Shown: piece by piece, positions 16,957 to 26,217 of the stretch
How the letters are laid out: every line of letters starts with the position of its first letter
How positions within the stretch are numbered: position 1 is the stretch's first letter
DNA from: Weeksellaceae bacterium
Lineage (GTDB): Bacteria > Bacteroidota > Bacteroidia > Flavobacteriales > Weeksellaceae
Direction: 5' to 3'
Assembly (NCBI GenBank): GCA_019459455.1
Contig: JAIBEX010000019.1
Coordinates: 112,040 to 176,039, forward strand
DNA: 64,000 bases
Made by a program: the position numbers and the translations under genes
Notes under the pieces: model-generated
What the model saw: the letters and a program-made list of their open reading frames with translations, nothing else
What the model was told of the DNA's origin: nothing
Databases searched by the model: none

Positions 16957-17520
16957 TTAATTTGTCGCTGCAGGAGCCGCAGGGCCACCTACCTTTCTTT
17001 CATAAACGGACTGTTCCCACGGTTTCACATCGGTGACCCCGTACCTTTCACTTTTGGTAATGGCCATTTCATCCAGAATATCAACAAAATTCTTATATAC
17101 CGCATCGTCAGTAGGTTTTATGATCACCGTAAACATGTTCTGATCGGCAGCTTTTGCTTTGGCCTGCTGAATTATCTTTCTAATTCCTTCCCTGTCAAAA
17201 GACGTTTCATTCAATGTGGCATCCGTTAAACTGGTATTATCCTGCTGGTGCCAAAAAATCCTGTTGTCCTTCCCAATCAAAAGGGAGATTGAATTCGAAA
17301 GTTTAATTTCGGTGTCAGGTGCTTTTTGCTCATCCTTTGGTTTTGCCGGAAGGCCGAGGTCCATTACATTCGGTTTGTTGAAGGTTGTAACCAACATGAA
17401 AAACGTAATCAAAAGGAACGCCAAATCCACCATTGGGGTTAAATCTACGTGGGGCACCTGCTTTTTGGAGCGTACCTTGCCACCTTTCCCGCTGTTATCT
17501 TTTACTTGTACTTCTGCCAT
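16957..17520 (-). CDS. exbD: Biopolymer transport protein ExbD (second copy)
   Basis: The 187-aa product has a short cytosolic N-terminus, one helix (about 29-47) preceded by the ExbD motif VDLTPMVDLAFLLITFF with the proton-relay Asp, and a periplasmic domain. The periplasmic domain has a family-typical DDAVYKNFVDILDEMAI near residue 145. It differs clearly from the neighbouring ExbD, so the two may form a heteromeric stator with ExbB. It is 7 nt downstream of the other exbD and 23 nt before tonB. Confidence 0.9.
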   Translation of the reverse strand: MAEVQVKDNSGKGGKVRSKKQVPHVDLTPMVDLAFLLITFFMLVTTFNKPNVMDLGLPAKPKDEQKAPDTEIKLSNSISLLIGKDNRIFWHQQDNTSLTDATLNETSFDREGIRKIIQQAKAKAADQNMFTVIIKPTDDAVYKNFVDILDEMAITKSERYGVTDVKPWEQSVYERKVGGPAAPAATN

Positions 17521-17527
17521 TTCTCAA

Positions 17528-18133
17528 TTATTGTGTTGCAACTTCCTGACTTGTTATTAACCAGAATTTCAGGAAATCAATATCTCTTAAACCTTCAAAT
17601 AAAGCTTTCACTTTCGGGTACTTCGTTTGTGTATCGCCCTTGATTGCCAACTTATAGTCAGGATTCACCGCCAAGCTCTGCTCAACCCAATCGATCAGCT
17701 GCTTGTTGGTGCTGTCCATTGGAATTCCCGTTTTACTTTTGTAAGCCTTTCGGTCTTCATCCGGCAGGTTCAGGAAGCCTTTCAGCTGGTTCATCGGAAC
17801 TCCGATCGCCTGCACGTTTGAAAATGCAGTCTTCTCGGAATTCGTAAACTTCATACCATACTTCTCGCCCATTTTATCCAACAGTTCCATTCTTTCGGTT
17901 CCGTTTTCAACTGGTGTAAAATAGAATCTTCCGTCTGTGGTGCTCATAATTGTCATTAAGCTGGCATCCGGAAGAAGCTTTTCAGATATAGAAGATGGCG
18001 TGGTTATCGTCTCAACATCAGGTTTTGCAAACTGAGCCGTGAGGATAAAGAACGTAAGGAGTAGAAATGATACATCGGTCATGGCCGTCATATCCACCCT
18101 TATATTATGTCTTTTTGGTTTGACTCTCGCCAT
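17528..18133 (-). CDS. exbD: Biopolymer transport protein ExbD (first copy)
   Basis: The 201-aa product has the ExbD N-terminal region (VDMTAMTDVSFLLLTFFIL), containing the membrane Asp used for proton translocation. The periplasmic region is longer than in E. coli ExbD, with an insertion around residues 45-130 before a final AIKGDTQTKYPKVKALFEGL-like segment. It is second in the operon, 90 nt after exbB. Duplicated exbD genes in this order are common in Bacteroidota. Confidence 0.88.
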   Translation of the reverse strand: MARVKPKRHNIRVDMTAMTDVSFLLLTFFILTAQFAKPDVETITTPSSISEKLLPDASLMTIMSTTDGRFYFTPVENGTERMELLDKMGEKYGMKFTNSEKTAFSNVQAIGVPMNQLKGFLNLPDEDRKAYKSKTGIPMDSTNKQLIDWVEQSLAVNPDYKLAIKGDTQTKYPKVKALFEGLRDIDFLKFWLITSQEVATQ

Positions 18134-18223
18134 TATATTTTATTTTTTTATTAAACTTCTCGTTTTTTAGACCACCTTTCAACACTCAGGTTAAAAGGGG
18201 CCTTCAAATCACTGCAGAATTTC

Positions 18224-19093
18224 TTAGTGAAATTCAGCGAATGACTGCTGGATTGACATTGCGATCTCGTCAATTTTAAACGTTAATCCGTCAATCTTAG
18301 AAGTAAAATAGTTATAAAGGATAATTGCAACAGCAGATGTACCAATACCCAAAGCGGTATTAACAAGTGCCTCGGAGATACCGATAGATAGTGCTGCTGA
18401 ATCCGGAGTTCCACCACCAGAACCCAATGCGCTAAATGCCTTGATCATCCCGATTACCGTTCCCAATAGTGCAACAAGGGTTGCTACAGTACCGAGTGTG
18501 GAAAGTATCATCATGTTTTTCTCCAACATTGGCATTTCAAGTGTAGTAGCCTCTTCGATAGACTTATTAAGAGCGACCATTTTCTGCTCCTTGTTCATTG
18601 TCGTGTCATGAGAAAGTGCTTTGTAGGTTGTAAGACCTTCTCTTACTACATTTCCTACAGATCCTTCCTGTCTGTCGCACTCTTCGATTGCTTCGTCAAC
18701 TTTGTTTTGGTTAAGGAGTCTTCTAACGTTAAGAACGAAGCTGTCAACATTCCCTTTTCCGGAAGCCCTTCTTAAAACTAGTGCCCGCTCAATTGCGAAT
18801 ACGATTACGATAATCATGAAAGCAATAAGGATAGGTACAATTGGCCCACCCATATAGATAATACCCATGAATCCGTCGCCAGGATGAAGTTCCTTGGTCT
18901 CTAACCCTGAAAAGGCAACTGAAGACAGTCCCTCAAGTCTTGGATCCGCCTTGAAATTACTAGGGTTACCCAAAACAAATAAATAAATAGCAATACCTAT
19001 TACAATAAGAATAGGGATTATTAATGCAGGATTTAATCCACCTACCTTTTTAGCAACTACTTGCTCCTCGCTGTTTGAAACATTCATTTCCAT
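18224..19093 (-). CDS. exbB: MotA/TolQ/ExbB proton channel protein
   Basis: The 289-aa inner-membrane stator has an N-terminal helix (about 20-38) and a helix at about 78-100. A cytosolic domain with VREGLTTYKALSH follows, then a two-helix C-terminal block with LSTLGTVATLVALLGTVIGM and NTALGIGTSAVAIILYN, the conserved channel-lining signature. It is first in the operon. The 260-bp upstream region is AT-rich, and I see no exact TAnnTTTG element in it. Confidence 0.9.
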   Translation of the reverse strand: MEMNVSNSEEQVVAKKVGGLNPALIIPILIVIGIAIYLFVLGNPSNFKADPRLEGLSSVAFSGLETKELHPGDGFMGIIYMGGPIVPILIAFMIIVIVFAIERALVLRRASGKGNVDSFVLNVRRLLNQNKVDEAIEECDRQEGSVGNVVREGLTTYKALSHDTTMNKEQKMVALNKSIEEATTLEMPMLEKNMMILSTLGTVATLVALLGTVIGMIKAFSALGSGGGTPDSAALSIGISEALVNTALGIGTSAVAIILYNYFTSKIDGLTFKIDEIAMSIQQSFAEFH

Positions 19094-19353
19094 ATTAAAC
19101 TAAATTATAATTGTTATTTTTTTTAAAGTTTTTCGAGCCGTAAATTAAAAGCAAAAAAAATTATGGTGCAAATGTTTAAAGGCATTAAGCCTAAAAAAAA
19201 TCAATGTTAACACTAAATTAATATTGATGATTTACTAATAATTTTCAGTTATACTGACTTATATTTTTGTTTGCGGACCCCAAGTTGAATATTCAAGAAA
19301 AAAGACGGAAAATTTTATCAATTTGTCAATTTACTCCATGGGTTCGTACGAAA

Positions 19354-22167
19354 TCAGAGAACAATATTAATAATTTTATTCCGAACAATAATTACTTTTT
19401 TCGGCGAATTTCCCTCCAGCTGCCTTATGGTCCGTTCATCGTTCATCACGGCTTCCTCTATTTTTTCTGCATCCAAATCAGTACCAAGTTCCAGTTTGAA
19501 TCTCATCTTTCCATTAAAACTTACCGGATACTCAAATGTATCCTCAACAAGATACTCCGTTTTAAGTTCGGGAAAGGGCTCGAGCTCAATGGAACCTGCA
19601 TGACCGGCTATACTCCACAGTTCCTCGCAGATATGAGGAGCATAAGGAGAAATGAGAACTGCGAGTGGCTCCAGGATCTGGCGCTTGTTGCATTTCAGTT
19701 TCTGCAGTTCATTCACCGCAATCATAAAGGATGAAACGGAAGTATTGAATGAAAAATTGTCCAAATCATAAATTACTTTCTTTATTAAAGTATGCAATAC
19801 CTTGTACTCCTGCTTAGTCGGTTCAGCTTCAGACAATAAGGGCTGATCGTCCGTAAAATAAAGATTATAAAATTTCTTCAGAAACCCATAAACGCCGCTT
19901 AAGCCCTGCGTATTCCACGGTTTACTTTGCTCCAGCGGGCCAAGGAACATTTCGTACAGCCGAAGGCAGTCGGCACCGTATTCATCACAGATTTCGTCAG
20001 GGTTCACCACATTATACTTGGATTTGGACATTTTCTCTACCTCTCTTTCAGTGATGTACTTGCCGTCTTCCAGAATAAATTCGGCCTCCGCAAATTCAGG
20101 ACGCCAGTTTCGGAAGGCATCAGTGTCCAGTTCGTCAGTGGCGCCTTTTAACAGGGAAACATCGACGTGGATTTTTTGTGTATCCTGATTTTCTATTTTA
20201 TTTTTTGAGACAAACTGATTGGTGTCCGCAATTCGATACACAAATGCACTCATCCCAAGAATCATTCCCTGGTTAATTAGTTTTTTGAAAGGTTCATCGT
20301 GCTTCACAAAACCTCTGTCCTTAAGGAACATGTTCCAGAAACGGGAGTAAAGCAAATGTCCGGTGGCATGTTCGCTTCCTCCAATATATAAATCAACCTG
20401 ACCCCAATAATCTGAAATATTCTTATCGGCAAAAACCGTCTCATTATTCGGGTCCATGTACCTCAGGAAATACCAGGAACTTCCGGCCCAGCCCGGCATG
20501 GTAGACAGTTCCAGAGGGAAGACCGTCAGATCATCAATCAAATCAGTGGCAACAACCTGATGGTGCACCTCATCCCATGCAAAATTCTTAGCGTTGCCGA
20601 GTGGCGGATCTCCATCTTCGGTGGGTAAGTATTTTTCTACCTCGGGCAATTCCAGTGGAAGTGAGGATACAGGGAGCGTGTACGGCATTCCGTTCTTAAA
20701 ATACACCGGTACCGGTTCTCCCCAATACCGCTGTCTGGAGAAAATGGCGTCGCGTTGCCGGTAATTCGTCATTCCATGGCCGATTGCCCGGTTCTCAATT
20801 TCATCAATGATCTTTATTTTGGCATCATCATAATTCAAACCGTCCAAAAATTCGGAGTTAACGCATATACTGTCTTTAGAGTCGTAGCTTTCAATCTGAA
20901 CATCCTGCCCATTTTCTATAACATTGATGATTTCCAGGCCGAATTTCAGCGCAAAACGGTGGTCACGCTCGTCATGGGCAGGGACTGCCATCACCGCTCC
21001 TGTACCGTAGCCCATCAGAACATAATCCGAGATATAGACCGGCATCTTTTTGTCGGTAAACGGATGCCGGACATAACTCCCGGTAAATGCCCCGCTGACG
21101 TTTTTTACATCGGTCATCCGGTCCCGTTCGGTTTTTTTGGAAGTCTCTTCAATATAGTTTTCAATTTCCGATTGGTGATCATCGGTGGTCAGTTTTTCCA
21201 CGAGCGGGTTTTCCGGAGCAAGAACCATAAAGGTGGCGCCGAAGATGGTATCGGGACGTGTGGTGAAGACTTCTATGGCGGTATCCGCAAAATCGGTTTC
21301 AAACTTTACCGAGGCTCCCTTGGATTTTCCTATCCAGTATTCCTGGGAATCCTTCAGCGGCTGTGGCCAGTCAATATGCTGCAGACCCTGCAGTAACCTT
21401 TCGGAATAAGCGGTAATCCGCATGCTCCACTGCATCATTTTTTTCTGGAAAACAGGATAACCCCCGCGTTCAGATTTACCGTCTTTCACCTCATCATTTG
21501 CCAGCACCGTCCCAAGACCCGGACACCAGTTCACGGTGGTTTCAGCACGGTATGCCAACCTGTAATTCAACAGGATATCCTGCTGATCCTCTTCCGAAGC
21601 TTTATTCCACTCTTCGGCAGTAAAATTCAGGTTTTCAGTCTGTACTGCAAAAAGTTTTTCAGTACCATGACTGCTGAAATGGTTAATAAGTTCTGAGATA
21701 GGCTCGGCTCGATCGGTAGTCCTGTTGTACCACGAGTGAAACAACTCAATGAAAATCCATTGCGTCCATTTATAGTAGGAAGGCTCTGAGGTCCGTACTT
21801 CGCGGCTCCAGTCGAATGAGAACCCAATCCTGCGAAGCTGTACCTCGTATCTGCTAATGTTCTGCTGGGTTGTAACTGCAGGGTGCTGGCCGGTCTGAAT
21901 TGCGTACTGTTCCGCAGGAAGACCGAAACTGTCGTAACCAATAGGATGAAGCACGTTGAAACCCTGGTGCCGTTTGTATCTCGCATAAATGTCCGATGCA
22001 ATATACCCGAGTGGATGCCCTACATGGAGTCCTGCACCTGACGGATAGGGAAACATATCCAGAACATAAAATTTAGGTTTGGAATGGTCGTCAGAGGTCT
22101 TGTAGGTTTGATTTTCTTGCCAGAACTTCTGCCATTTTTTATCAATCTGCTGGTGGTTGTAGAACAT
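19354..22167 (-). CDS. leuS: Leucine--tRNA ligase
   Basis: LeuS charges tRNA-Leu. The 937-aa class I synthetase has the HIGH motif as HVGH (residues 48-51), the CP1 editing domain with GYGTGAVMAVPAHDERD near residue 390, and KMSKS at residues 712-716. An anticodon-binding region and a C-terminal tRNA-binding extension (NSPKKVIIVRNKIINIVL) follow. Length is close to other Bacteroidota LeuS. It is monocistronic with its own promoter. Confidence 0.97.
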   Translation of the reverse strand: MFYNHQQIDKKWQKFWQENQTYKTSDDHSKPKFYVLDMFPYPSGAGLHVGHPLGYIASDIYARYKRHQGFNVLHPIGYDSFGLPAEQYAIQTGQHPAVTTQQNISRYEVQLRRIGFSFDWSREVRTSEPSYYKWTQWIFIELFHSWYNRTTDRAEPISELINHFSSHGTEKLFAVQTENLNFTAEEWNKASEEDQQDILLNYRLAYRAETTVNWCPGLGTVLANDEVKDGKSERGGYPVFQKKMMQWSMRITAYSERLLQGLQHIDWPQPLKDSQEYWIGKSKGASVKFETDFADTAIEVFTTRPDTIFGATFMVLAPENPLVEKLTTDDHQSEIENYIEETSKKTERDRMTDVKNVSGAFTGSYVRHPFTDKKMPVYISDYVLMGYGTGAVMAVPAHDERDHRFALKFGLEIINVIENGQDVQIESYDSKDSICVNSEFLDGLNYDDAKIKIIDEIENRAIGHGMTNYRQRDAIFSRQRYWGEPVPVYFKNGMPYTLPVSSLPLELPEVEKYLPTEDGDPPLGNAKNFAWDEVHHQVVATDLIDDLTVFPLELSTMPGWAGSSWYFLRYMDPNNETVFADKNISDYWGQVDLYIGGSEHATGHLLYSRFWNMFLKDRGFVKHDEPFKKLINQGMILGMSAFVYRIADTNQFVSKNKIENQDTQKIHVDVSLLKGATDELDTDAFRNWRPEFAEAEFILEDGKYITEREVEKMSKSKYNVVNPDEICDEYGADCLRLYEMFLGPLEQSKPWNTQGLSGVYGFLKKFYNLYFTDDQPLLSEAEPTKQEYKVLHTLIKKVIYDLDNFSFNTSVSSFMIAVNELQKLKCNKRQILEPLAVLISPYAPHICEELWSIAGHAGSIELEPFPELKTEYLVEDTFEYPVSFNGKMRFKLELGTDLDAEKIEEAVMNDERTIRQLEGNSPKKVIIVRNKIINIVL

Positions 22168-22191
22168 TTTTACTTATTAATGATGAATCTG

Positions 22192-22199
22192 CAAATTTA
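22192..22199 (-). promoter_or_regulatory. -7 element for leuS
   Basis: TAAATTTG on the minus strand, 24 nt upstream of the leuS ATG at 22167. Confidence 0.55.
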
Positions 22200-22359
22200 A
22201 GTTTTTGAATCCAAACAGGACCCAAAAAAGTGTCCGCAAAGTTTGCCCGCCATTCGCCCTTCAATTTAAAGGCAGATTTTAGGAAACAGGTTGAAGATTC
22301 CCTGCAAAGACACTCCAGGGGTGATGATAAATCTCGTTAAAAATAACGGATACAGAGAT

Positions 22360-22389
22360 AAAAAAAGCCCTTTCAACATAAGAAAGGGC
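22360..22389 (-). terminator. Terminator of the lipocalin-like gene
   Basis: GCCCTTTC (22367-22374) and GAAAGGGC (22382-22389) form an 8-bp stem with a 7-nt loop, followed on the minus strand by seven T. Confidence 0.85.
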
Positions 22390-22412
22390 GGTAAGCAGTT
22401 GATGAATCAAAA

Positions 22413-22865
22413 TTATTCCACTCTAACGAGGGTGTAAACCTGTGATTCATACGTGTCTGTATCCAGGTCAATCTCCTCAATCTTAAGGTTCATCGTGGTA
22501 TCCGTAATGTCAGACACCTTTCCTTTGTCCTGTCCTGTGAGGTAATTTATGACAATTTCTCCGGTTTTATAATTGTACTGGTAATTGATGGTGCTTTGGA
22601 AAACAGTATGACAAACCGTAAAGGTATCATCCTGAGACAGTACACTTCCGGTATTGTTTTCGTTGAATACCCATCTGGACAGTTGCTGGCAGTCTGAATA
22701 ATAATAAGTCTCGGAGCTAGAGCCGGAATTGTCCACTACAGTTTCCACCATCTTCACAGGCTTCCACACCCCCACAATCTTAGACTTTACTACCGCATCA
22801 TCTTCACAGCTTACTATGAAACTTATACAGAACAGCGCTGCGAAAAACAAAAGTAATTTTTTCAT
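22413..22865 (-). CDS. Lipocalin-like lipoprotein
   Basis: The 150-aa product has a lipoprotein signal with Cys20 (FIVSCEDD) and a beta-rich domain starting VGVWKPVKMVETV, followed by RWVFNENNTGSVLSQDD. This is the usual pattern of small lipocalin-like (DUF4923/lipocalin_4-type) lipoproteins in Flavobacteriia. The role is unknown, presumably at the outer-membrane inner leaflet. It stands alone, with a clear terminator, and is divergent from the 203-aa gene. Confidence 0.7.
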   Translation of the reverse strand: MKKLLLFFAALFCISFIVSCEDDAVVKSKIVGVWKPVKMVETVVDNSGSSSETYYYSDCQQLSRWVFNENNTGSVLSQDDTFTVCHTVFQSTINYQYNYKTGEIVINYLTGQDKGKVSDITDTTMNLKIEEIDLDTDTYESQVYTLVRVE

Positions 22866-22968
22866 GAATTTATTTTATGGGTTAAAATTAGTAAATATTT
22901 TAAAAATTCAAAGTCTTTTATCCATTTTGGATTTTGTAAAGGTATTATTTTTTCAAAGGTTTAAATAT

Positions 22969-22976
22969 TATCTTTG
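22969..22976 (+). promoter_or_regulatory. -7 element upstream of the 203-aa gene
   Basis: TATCTTTG. It predicts an unusually long leader of about 77 nt before ATG 23059, which contains a short coupled reading frame (22997-23059). Confidence 0.55.
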
Positions 22977-22996
22977 CCTAAACGCCTAACCAATCG

Positions 22997-23059
22997 ATGG
23001 ATCATATTGTAATATGCGCAGCGGAAACTGTTATGAAATATTCCAAAATTTTTAACTGA
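22997..23059 (+). CDS. Possible 20-aa upstream open reading frame
   Basis: ATG 22997 opens a 20-codon frame (MDHIVICAAE...) whose TGA stop overlaps the ATG of the 203-aa gene in the arrangement TGATG. That geometry permits termination-reinitiation coupling. There is no homology to judge by, so it may be a chance frame within the leader. Confidence 0.25.
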   Translation: MDHIVICAAETVMKYSKIFN

Positions 23060-23670
23060 TGGAATATTCAAAGGAATTCAAGCAAGCACTGAGCGCGTTT
23101 TCTCCAGCCGAAAAGGACCGGTTGATCTTCCGGCTGCTGAAGAAAGACAAAATTCTATCTCAAAAACTTTATTTTGAACTCATAGATCCCGAAAATGAAG
23201 ATGAAAAGCGGGCAAAGATGGAAATCTTTATTGAGGCGGAGGTAGCCGCGGCCGCGAAACACCTACGCAATCCAAAATATTTTTTAGTGCTCATCAGGAA
23301 AATCAGTGCCAGGATTACCGAACATGTAAAGATCACCAGCGACAAGTTTGGCGAAGTGTCATTAAACATCCTGCTTGTAAATGAGGTGTTGAACCATTCA
23401 AAAAATTTAAGCGATACGTATAAACTTTATATGTATCTGCTCAACAAAATCTTCCGTATTGTAGTTTTAACAGAAAAGCTGCATCCGGATTACTTCCTCG
23501 AACTGAAAAGCGGTTTTGAAAGGCTTGCGGATCTGATAAACAGTAACCATCAACTGAAAAAGCTCTTTGTTGAACATGGTTTCAATTTGGCCTGGCTCGA
23601 TCCGGACCATATACCCGCTGAAATCAGCAGCATCCAAAAAGAACTGAAAAATAAGGGATTTTTAAGATAA
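23059..23670 (+). CDS. Conserved-looking alpha-helical protein, unrecognised
   Basis: The 203-aa product is soluble and charged and predicted mostly helical, with no signal peptide, membrane segment or catalytic motif that I can identify. It opens MEYSKEFKQALSAFSPAEKD and has Lys/Glu-rich amphipathic helices throughout (FIEAEVAAAAKHLRN; LYMYLLNKIFRIVVLTEKL). It has its own promoter and a longer leader than most genes here. I assign no function. Confidence 0.75.
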   Translation: MEYSKEFKQALSAFSPAEKDRLIFRLLKKDKILSQKLYFELIDPENEDEKRAKMEIFIEAEVAAAAKHLRNPKYFLVLIRKISARITEHVKITSDKFGEVSLNILLVNEVLNHSKNLSDTYKLYMYLLNKIFRIVVLTEKLHPDYFLELKSGFERLADLINSNHQLKKLFVEHGFNLAWLDPDHIPAEISSIQKELKNKGFLR

Positions 23671-23775
23671 ACTACAGGGAATGGCTTTTTGGGAAGTGCT
23701 TCGCCTCCGCACGCTCTAAAAGCTTCCGTTTTAAGTTTACTTTTGGGAGGCTCTCCGCAAAATGTTTTTTAACAG

Positions 23776-25029
23776 CTACTTTCGCTCGGAAGGAGGCATC
23801 TGAGATAATATTTTTTTCATGATTATTCCGGTCGCATTGGGTTGTAAATCCACAAATTGACCAGCTTGCCCGCCCATTTTCGACATTAAAATCTCATCTT
23901 TTAAAATTTTCAATAGATAGTCTGATGCATACAGTTGCTCACTAAAGGATTTACCGCCGTTTTGTGCAATCAATTGGTCGGCTTCAGGATTTTTACTGTA
24001 ATGGTTCCCAAAAAACACGGGAATGCCAAAAGTTGCCGCCTCCAAAATGTTATGAAGTCCTTTGGAATGAAAACCGCCCCCCACTACCGCGAGATCGGCG
24101 TAGGAATAAAGTTTTGAGAGCAGTCCGATACAGTCGATGATGAGAACAGAAGCAGCGATTACATCTACTGAGCCGTCACATTCAGAATACAATAAAGCCT
24201 GAGGAAAGGTCTGTTTCAGCTGTTCGGTACGTTTAAGATCGTGAGGGGCTATGATGATTTTAGTGCCGGGAGAATTTCTGGAAACGGTGAGCGCGATCTG
24301 CTCTTCCGGCTGCCAGGAACTTCCAAATACAATCAATTTTTTGTTCTGTTTAAATTCGGCAATATACGGTACATGGTTATCGCTGGTCTTTCTTTGTCTT
24401 ACGCGGTCGAACCGGGTGTCCCCTGCAATGGAGGAATGGTCAATCCTAATGGTTTTAGCGAGTCCGTATGAGTTTCTGGTCTGATGAAAAAACCAGGATA
24501 CGGTTTCCCTGAGCTGCTGTACAAACCACCCCCCATAAGGTTTAAAGAAAACCTGCTTTTCGTAAAAAAGTGCTGAAATCACATATATCTGTGCACCCTG
24601 ATCTTTAAGATGGAGGAGCAGGTTATACCAGTAATCGTACTTTACAGTGAAAAAAATATCGGTCCTGAAACTTGATGTAAACACATTCACCCATCTTTCG
24701 GTATCAAAGGGCAAATAGCATATGGCATCGGCCATATGGTGTTTATGGATCACGTTATCGTAGCCGGAGGGAGAAAAAAAAGTAATGAGGATTTTTCGGT
24801 CAGGAAACTGATCCTTCAGTTTTTCCAGAACGGGAAGTCCCTGTTCATACTCACCCAGGCTTGCTGCATGCATCCAGATCACCCGGTCCTCTGGCGAAAA
24901 TTTAGCTTTAACGATATCACAGCTCTGTCTTCTGCCCGCCAGGCCTTTTTTCAGCTTATAATTGAAAACTGCACCAATTTTCATGGCGGAAATGAGAAGA
25001 TGGACAAACAGGTTGTAAAGTGCTTTCAC
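23776..25029 (-). CDS. waaA: 3-deoxy-D-manno-octulosonic acid transferase (KDO transferase)
   Basis: WaaA adds KDO to lipid IVA, the first step of LPS core assembly, at the inner membrane. The 417-aa product has an N-terminal membrane-anchoring stretch, the glycosyltransferase-N signature (MHAASLGEYEQGLPVLEKL) with the catalytic Glu of the family, and a C-terminal GT-B half (FGSSWQPEE; VVGGGFHSKGLHNILEAATFG). It is last in a four-gene minus-strand operon and overlaps the DUF1648 gene by 4 nt. It complements lpxB in the same window. Confidence 0.92.
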   Translation of the reverse strand: MKALYNLFVHLLISAMKIGAVFNYKLKKGLAGRRQSCDIVKAKFSPEDRVIWMHAASLGEYEQGLPVLEKLKDQFPDRKILITFFSPSGYDNVIHKHHMADAICYLPFDTERWVNVFTSSFRTDIFFTVKYDYWYNLLLHLKDQGAQIYVISALFYEKQVFFKPYGGWFVQQLRETVSWFFHQTRNSYGLAKTIRIDHSSIAGDTRFDRVRQRKTSDNHVPYIAEFKQNKKLIVFGSSWQPEEQIALTVSRNSPGTKIIIAPHDLKRTEQLKQTFPQALLYSECDGSVDVIAASVLIIDCIGLLSKLYSYADLAVVGGGFHSKGLHNILEAATFGIPVFFGNHYSKNPEADQLIAQNGGKSFSEQLYASDYLLKILKDEILMSKMGGQAGQFVDLQPNATGIIMKKILSQMPPSERK

Positions 25030-25493
25030 GATGCGGAGGACTTTTTTAAATTACTTCTCAGGACCATTCCTATAATAAATAAAAACATCAGCCCTAAAAT
25101 AATAAATGTACGGTTAGACATTTCATCACCACCACTCAAAGTTACCCGGAACACCTCATGAATAAGACTGCCAAACAGCACCACCATAAAAAACTGAATA
25201 ACAAGCACGAAAAATTCGGTTTCCATTGGGTCTTTCCTCATGGAATCCGGCACATTGAGTAAGGGTGAATAAGGATTTTTTGCAACGTACGCCAATAAAA
25301 GGAAAAGTGCGGTAGTAACCACCGGAAGTATGAGAAGTGAGTTTCGGGAGCCGTAAGCGTCGGCTTTATTGTCTAATCCAAAATGAGTCGGAATGGTTTC
25401 GGGCAAACTGTTAAAATTAAAAACCATAAAAACCCAGACGAAAGCAAGGATCAGATAATTGATTACTTTTATTAGTTTCAGAAGTGCTTTCAT
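25026..25493 (-). CDS. DUF1648-domain membrane protein
   Basis: The 155-aa protein has four membrane helices. After the first comes the DUF1648 signature (LPETIPTHFGLDNKADAYG, about residues 31-50). DUF1648 is found in SdpI-like and other membrane proteins of unclear role. The gene sits 0-1 nt from the NlpC/P60 gene and overlaps waaA by 4 nt, so the four genes are translationally linked. Function cannot be inferred beyond membrane location. Confidence 0.8.
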   Translation of the reverse strand: MKALLKLIKVINYLILAFVWVFMVFNFNSLPETIPTHFGLDNKADAYGSRNSLLILPVVTTALFLLLAYVAKNPYSPLLNVPDSMRKDPMETEFFVLVIQFFMVVLFGSLIHEVFRVTLSGGDEMSNRTFIILGLMFLFIIGMVLRSNLKKSSAS

Positions 25494-26207
25494 TTACAGG
25501 ATGCTTTTAACAAACCTCAGTTTATGGGTATGCCGTTTCAGGTCCGCATTAAAAATCCCCGAAGAATCCAAAGTATCTATACGCACTTTGCCATAGGCAT
25601 GAATGATTCTCTGGTCGTCCAGCATGATTCCCACATGAGTGATCCTTCCCTCTTCATCATCAAAAAACGCAAGGTCTCCCGGTTGGCTTTCTTCCACAAA
25701 ATCCAATACCCTTCCCTTTTCCGCCTGCTGATAAGCATCCCGGGGCAGTGTGATGCCGTGGACCTTAAATACAAGTTGGACCAGACCGCTGCAGTCTATC
25801 CCAAAAAAACTCCTCCCACTCCAGAGATACGGTACATTCAGGAATAACTTTGCGGCATTTGCGATGTTTATACCGGTAGCGGTTTCGAAAACCGGATTTA
25901 TATCAGACTTCAATTCGCTTCCCAATGAAAGCAGCAATTTTCCGTCCTTCAAATCATCGAACCCAAAAGTTTTGGTGAGCACTTGTGTACGTCTTTCAGA
26001 AAAAACTTCATCAGATATTTCAGCAAGCTGTCTCGAATCCGCCCATCCTTCGTAACCGTCAAAATCCATTCGTATCCTTGTAAAATTTCCATTGCTTTCC
26101 AATATTTCAGCGCTTTCTCCGTACAGCAGCTGCGAAACCATCTCTGACTGATGGGATTGTTCTGCCCTGATTGGCGCCACCGAAACATTACAAACTGCTT
26201 TTACCAT
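25494..26207 (-). CDS. NlpC/P60 (C40) peptidase with SH3 domain
   Basis: The 237-aa product has an N-terminal bacterial SH3-like domain (about 5-65: VAPIRAEQSHQSEMVSQLLYGE) and a C-terminal NlpC/P60 papain-like domain. The domain has the catalytic Cys in FFGIDCSGLVQLVF and the His in RITHVGIMLDD. Such enzymes hydrolyse gamma-D-glutamyl-diamino acid bonds in peptidoglycan peptides. No signal peptide is visible, which suggests action on muropeptides inside the cell or leaderless export. It lies in an operon with an O-methyltransferase and waaA. Confidence 0.85.
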   Translation of the reverse strand: MVKAVCNVSVAPIRAEQSHQSEMVSQLLYGESAEILESNGNFTRIRMDFDGYEGWADSRQLAEISDEVFSERRTQVLTKTFGFDDLKDGKLLLSLGSELKSDINPVFETATGINIANAAKLFLNVPYLWSGRSFFGIDCSGLVQLVFKVHGITLPRDAYQQAEKGRVLDFVEESQPGDLAFFDDEEGRITHVGIMLDDQRIIHAYGKVRIDTLDSSGIFNADLKRHTHKLRFVKSIL

Positions 26208-26217
26208 GAACTGGAAA

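Noticed and set aside
20755..21396. 213-aa plus-strand reading frame opposite leuS
   Set aside because: Lies wholly antisense to a conserved synthetase gene, has no promoter and shows no domain; it is a shadow of leuS codon usage.
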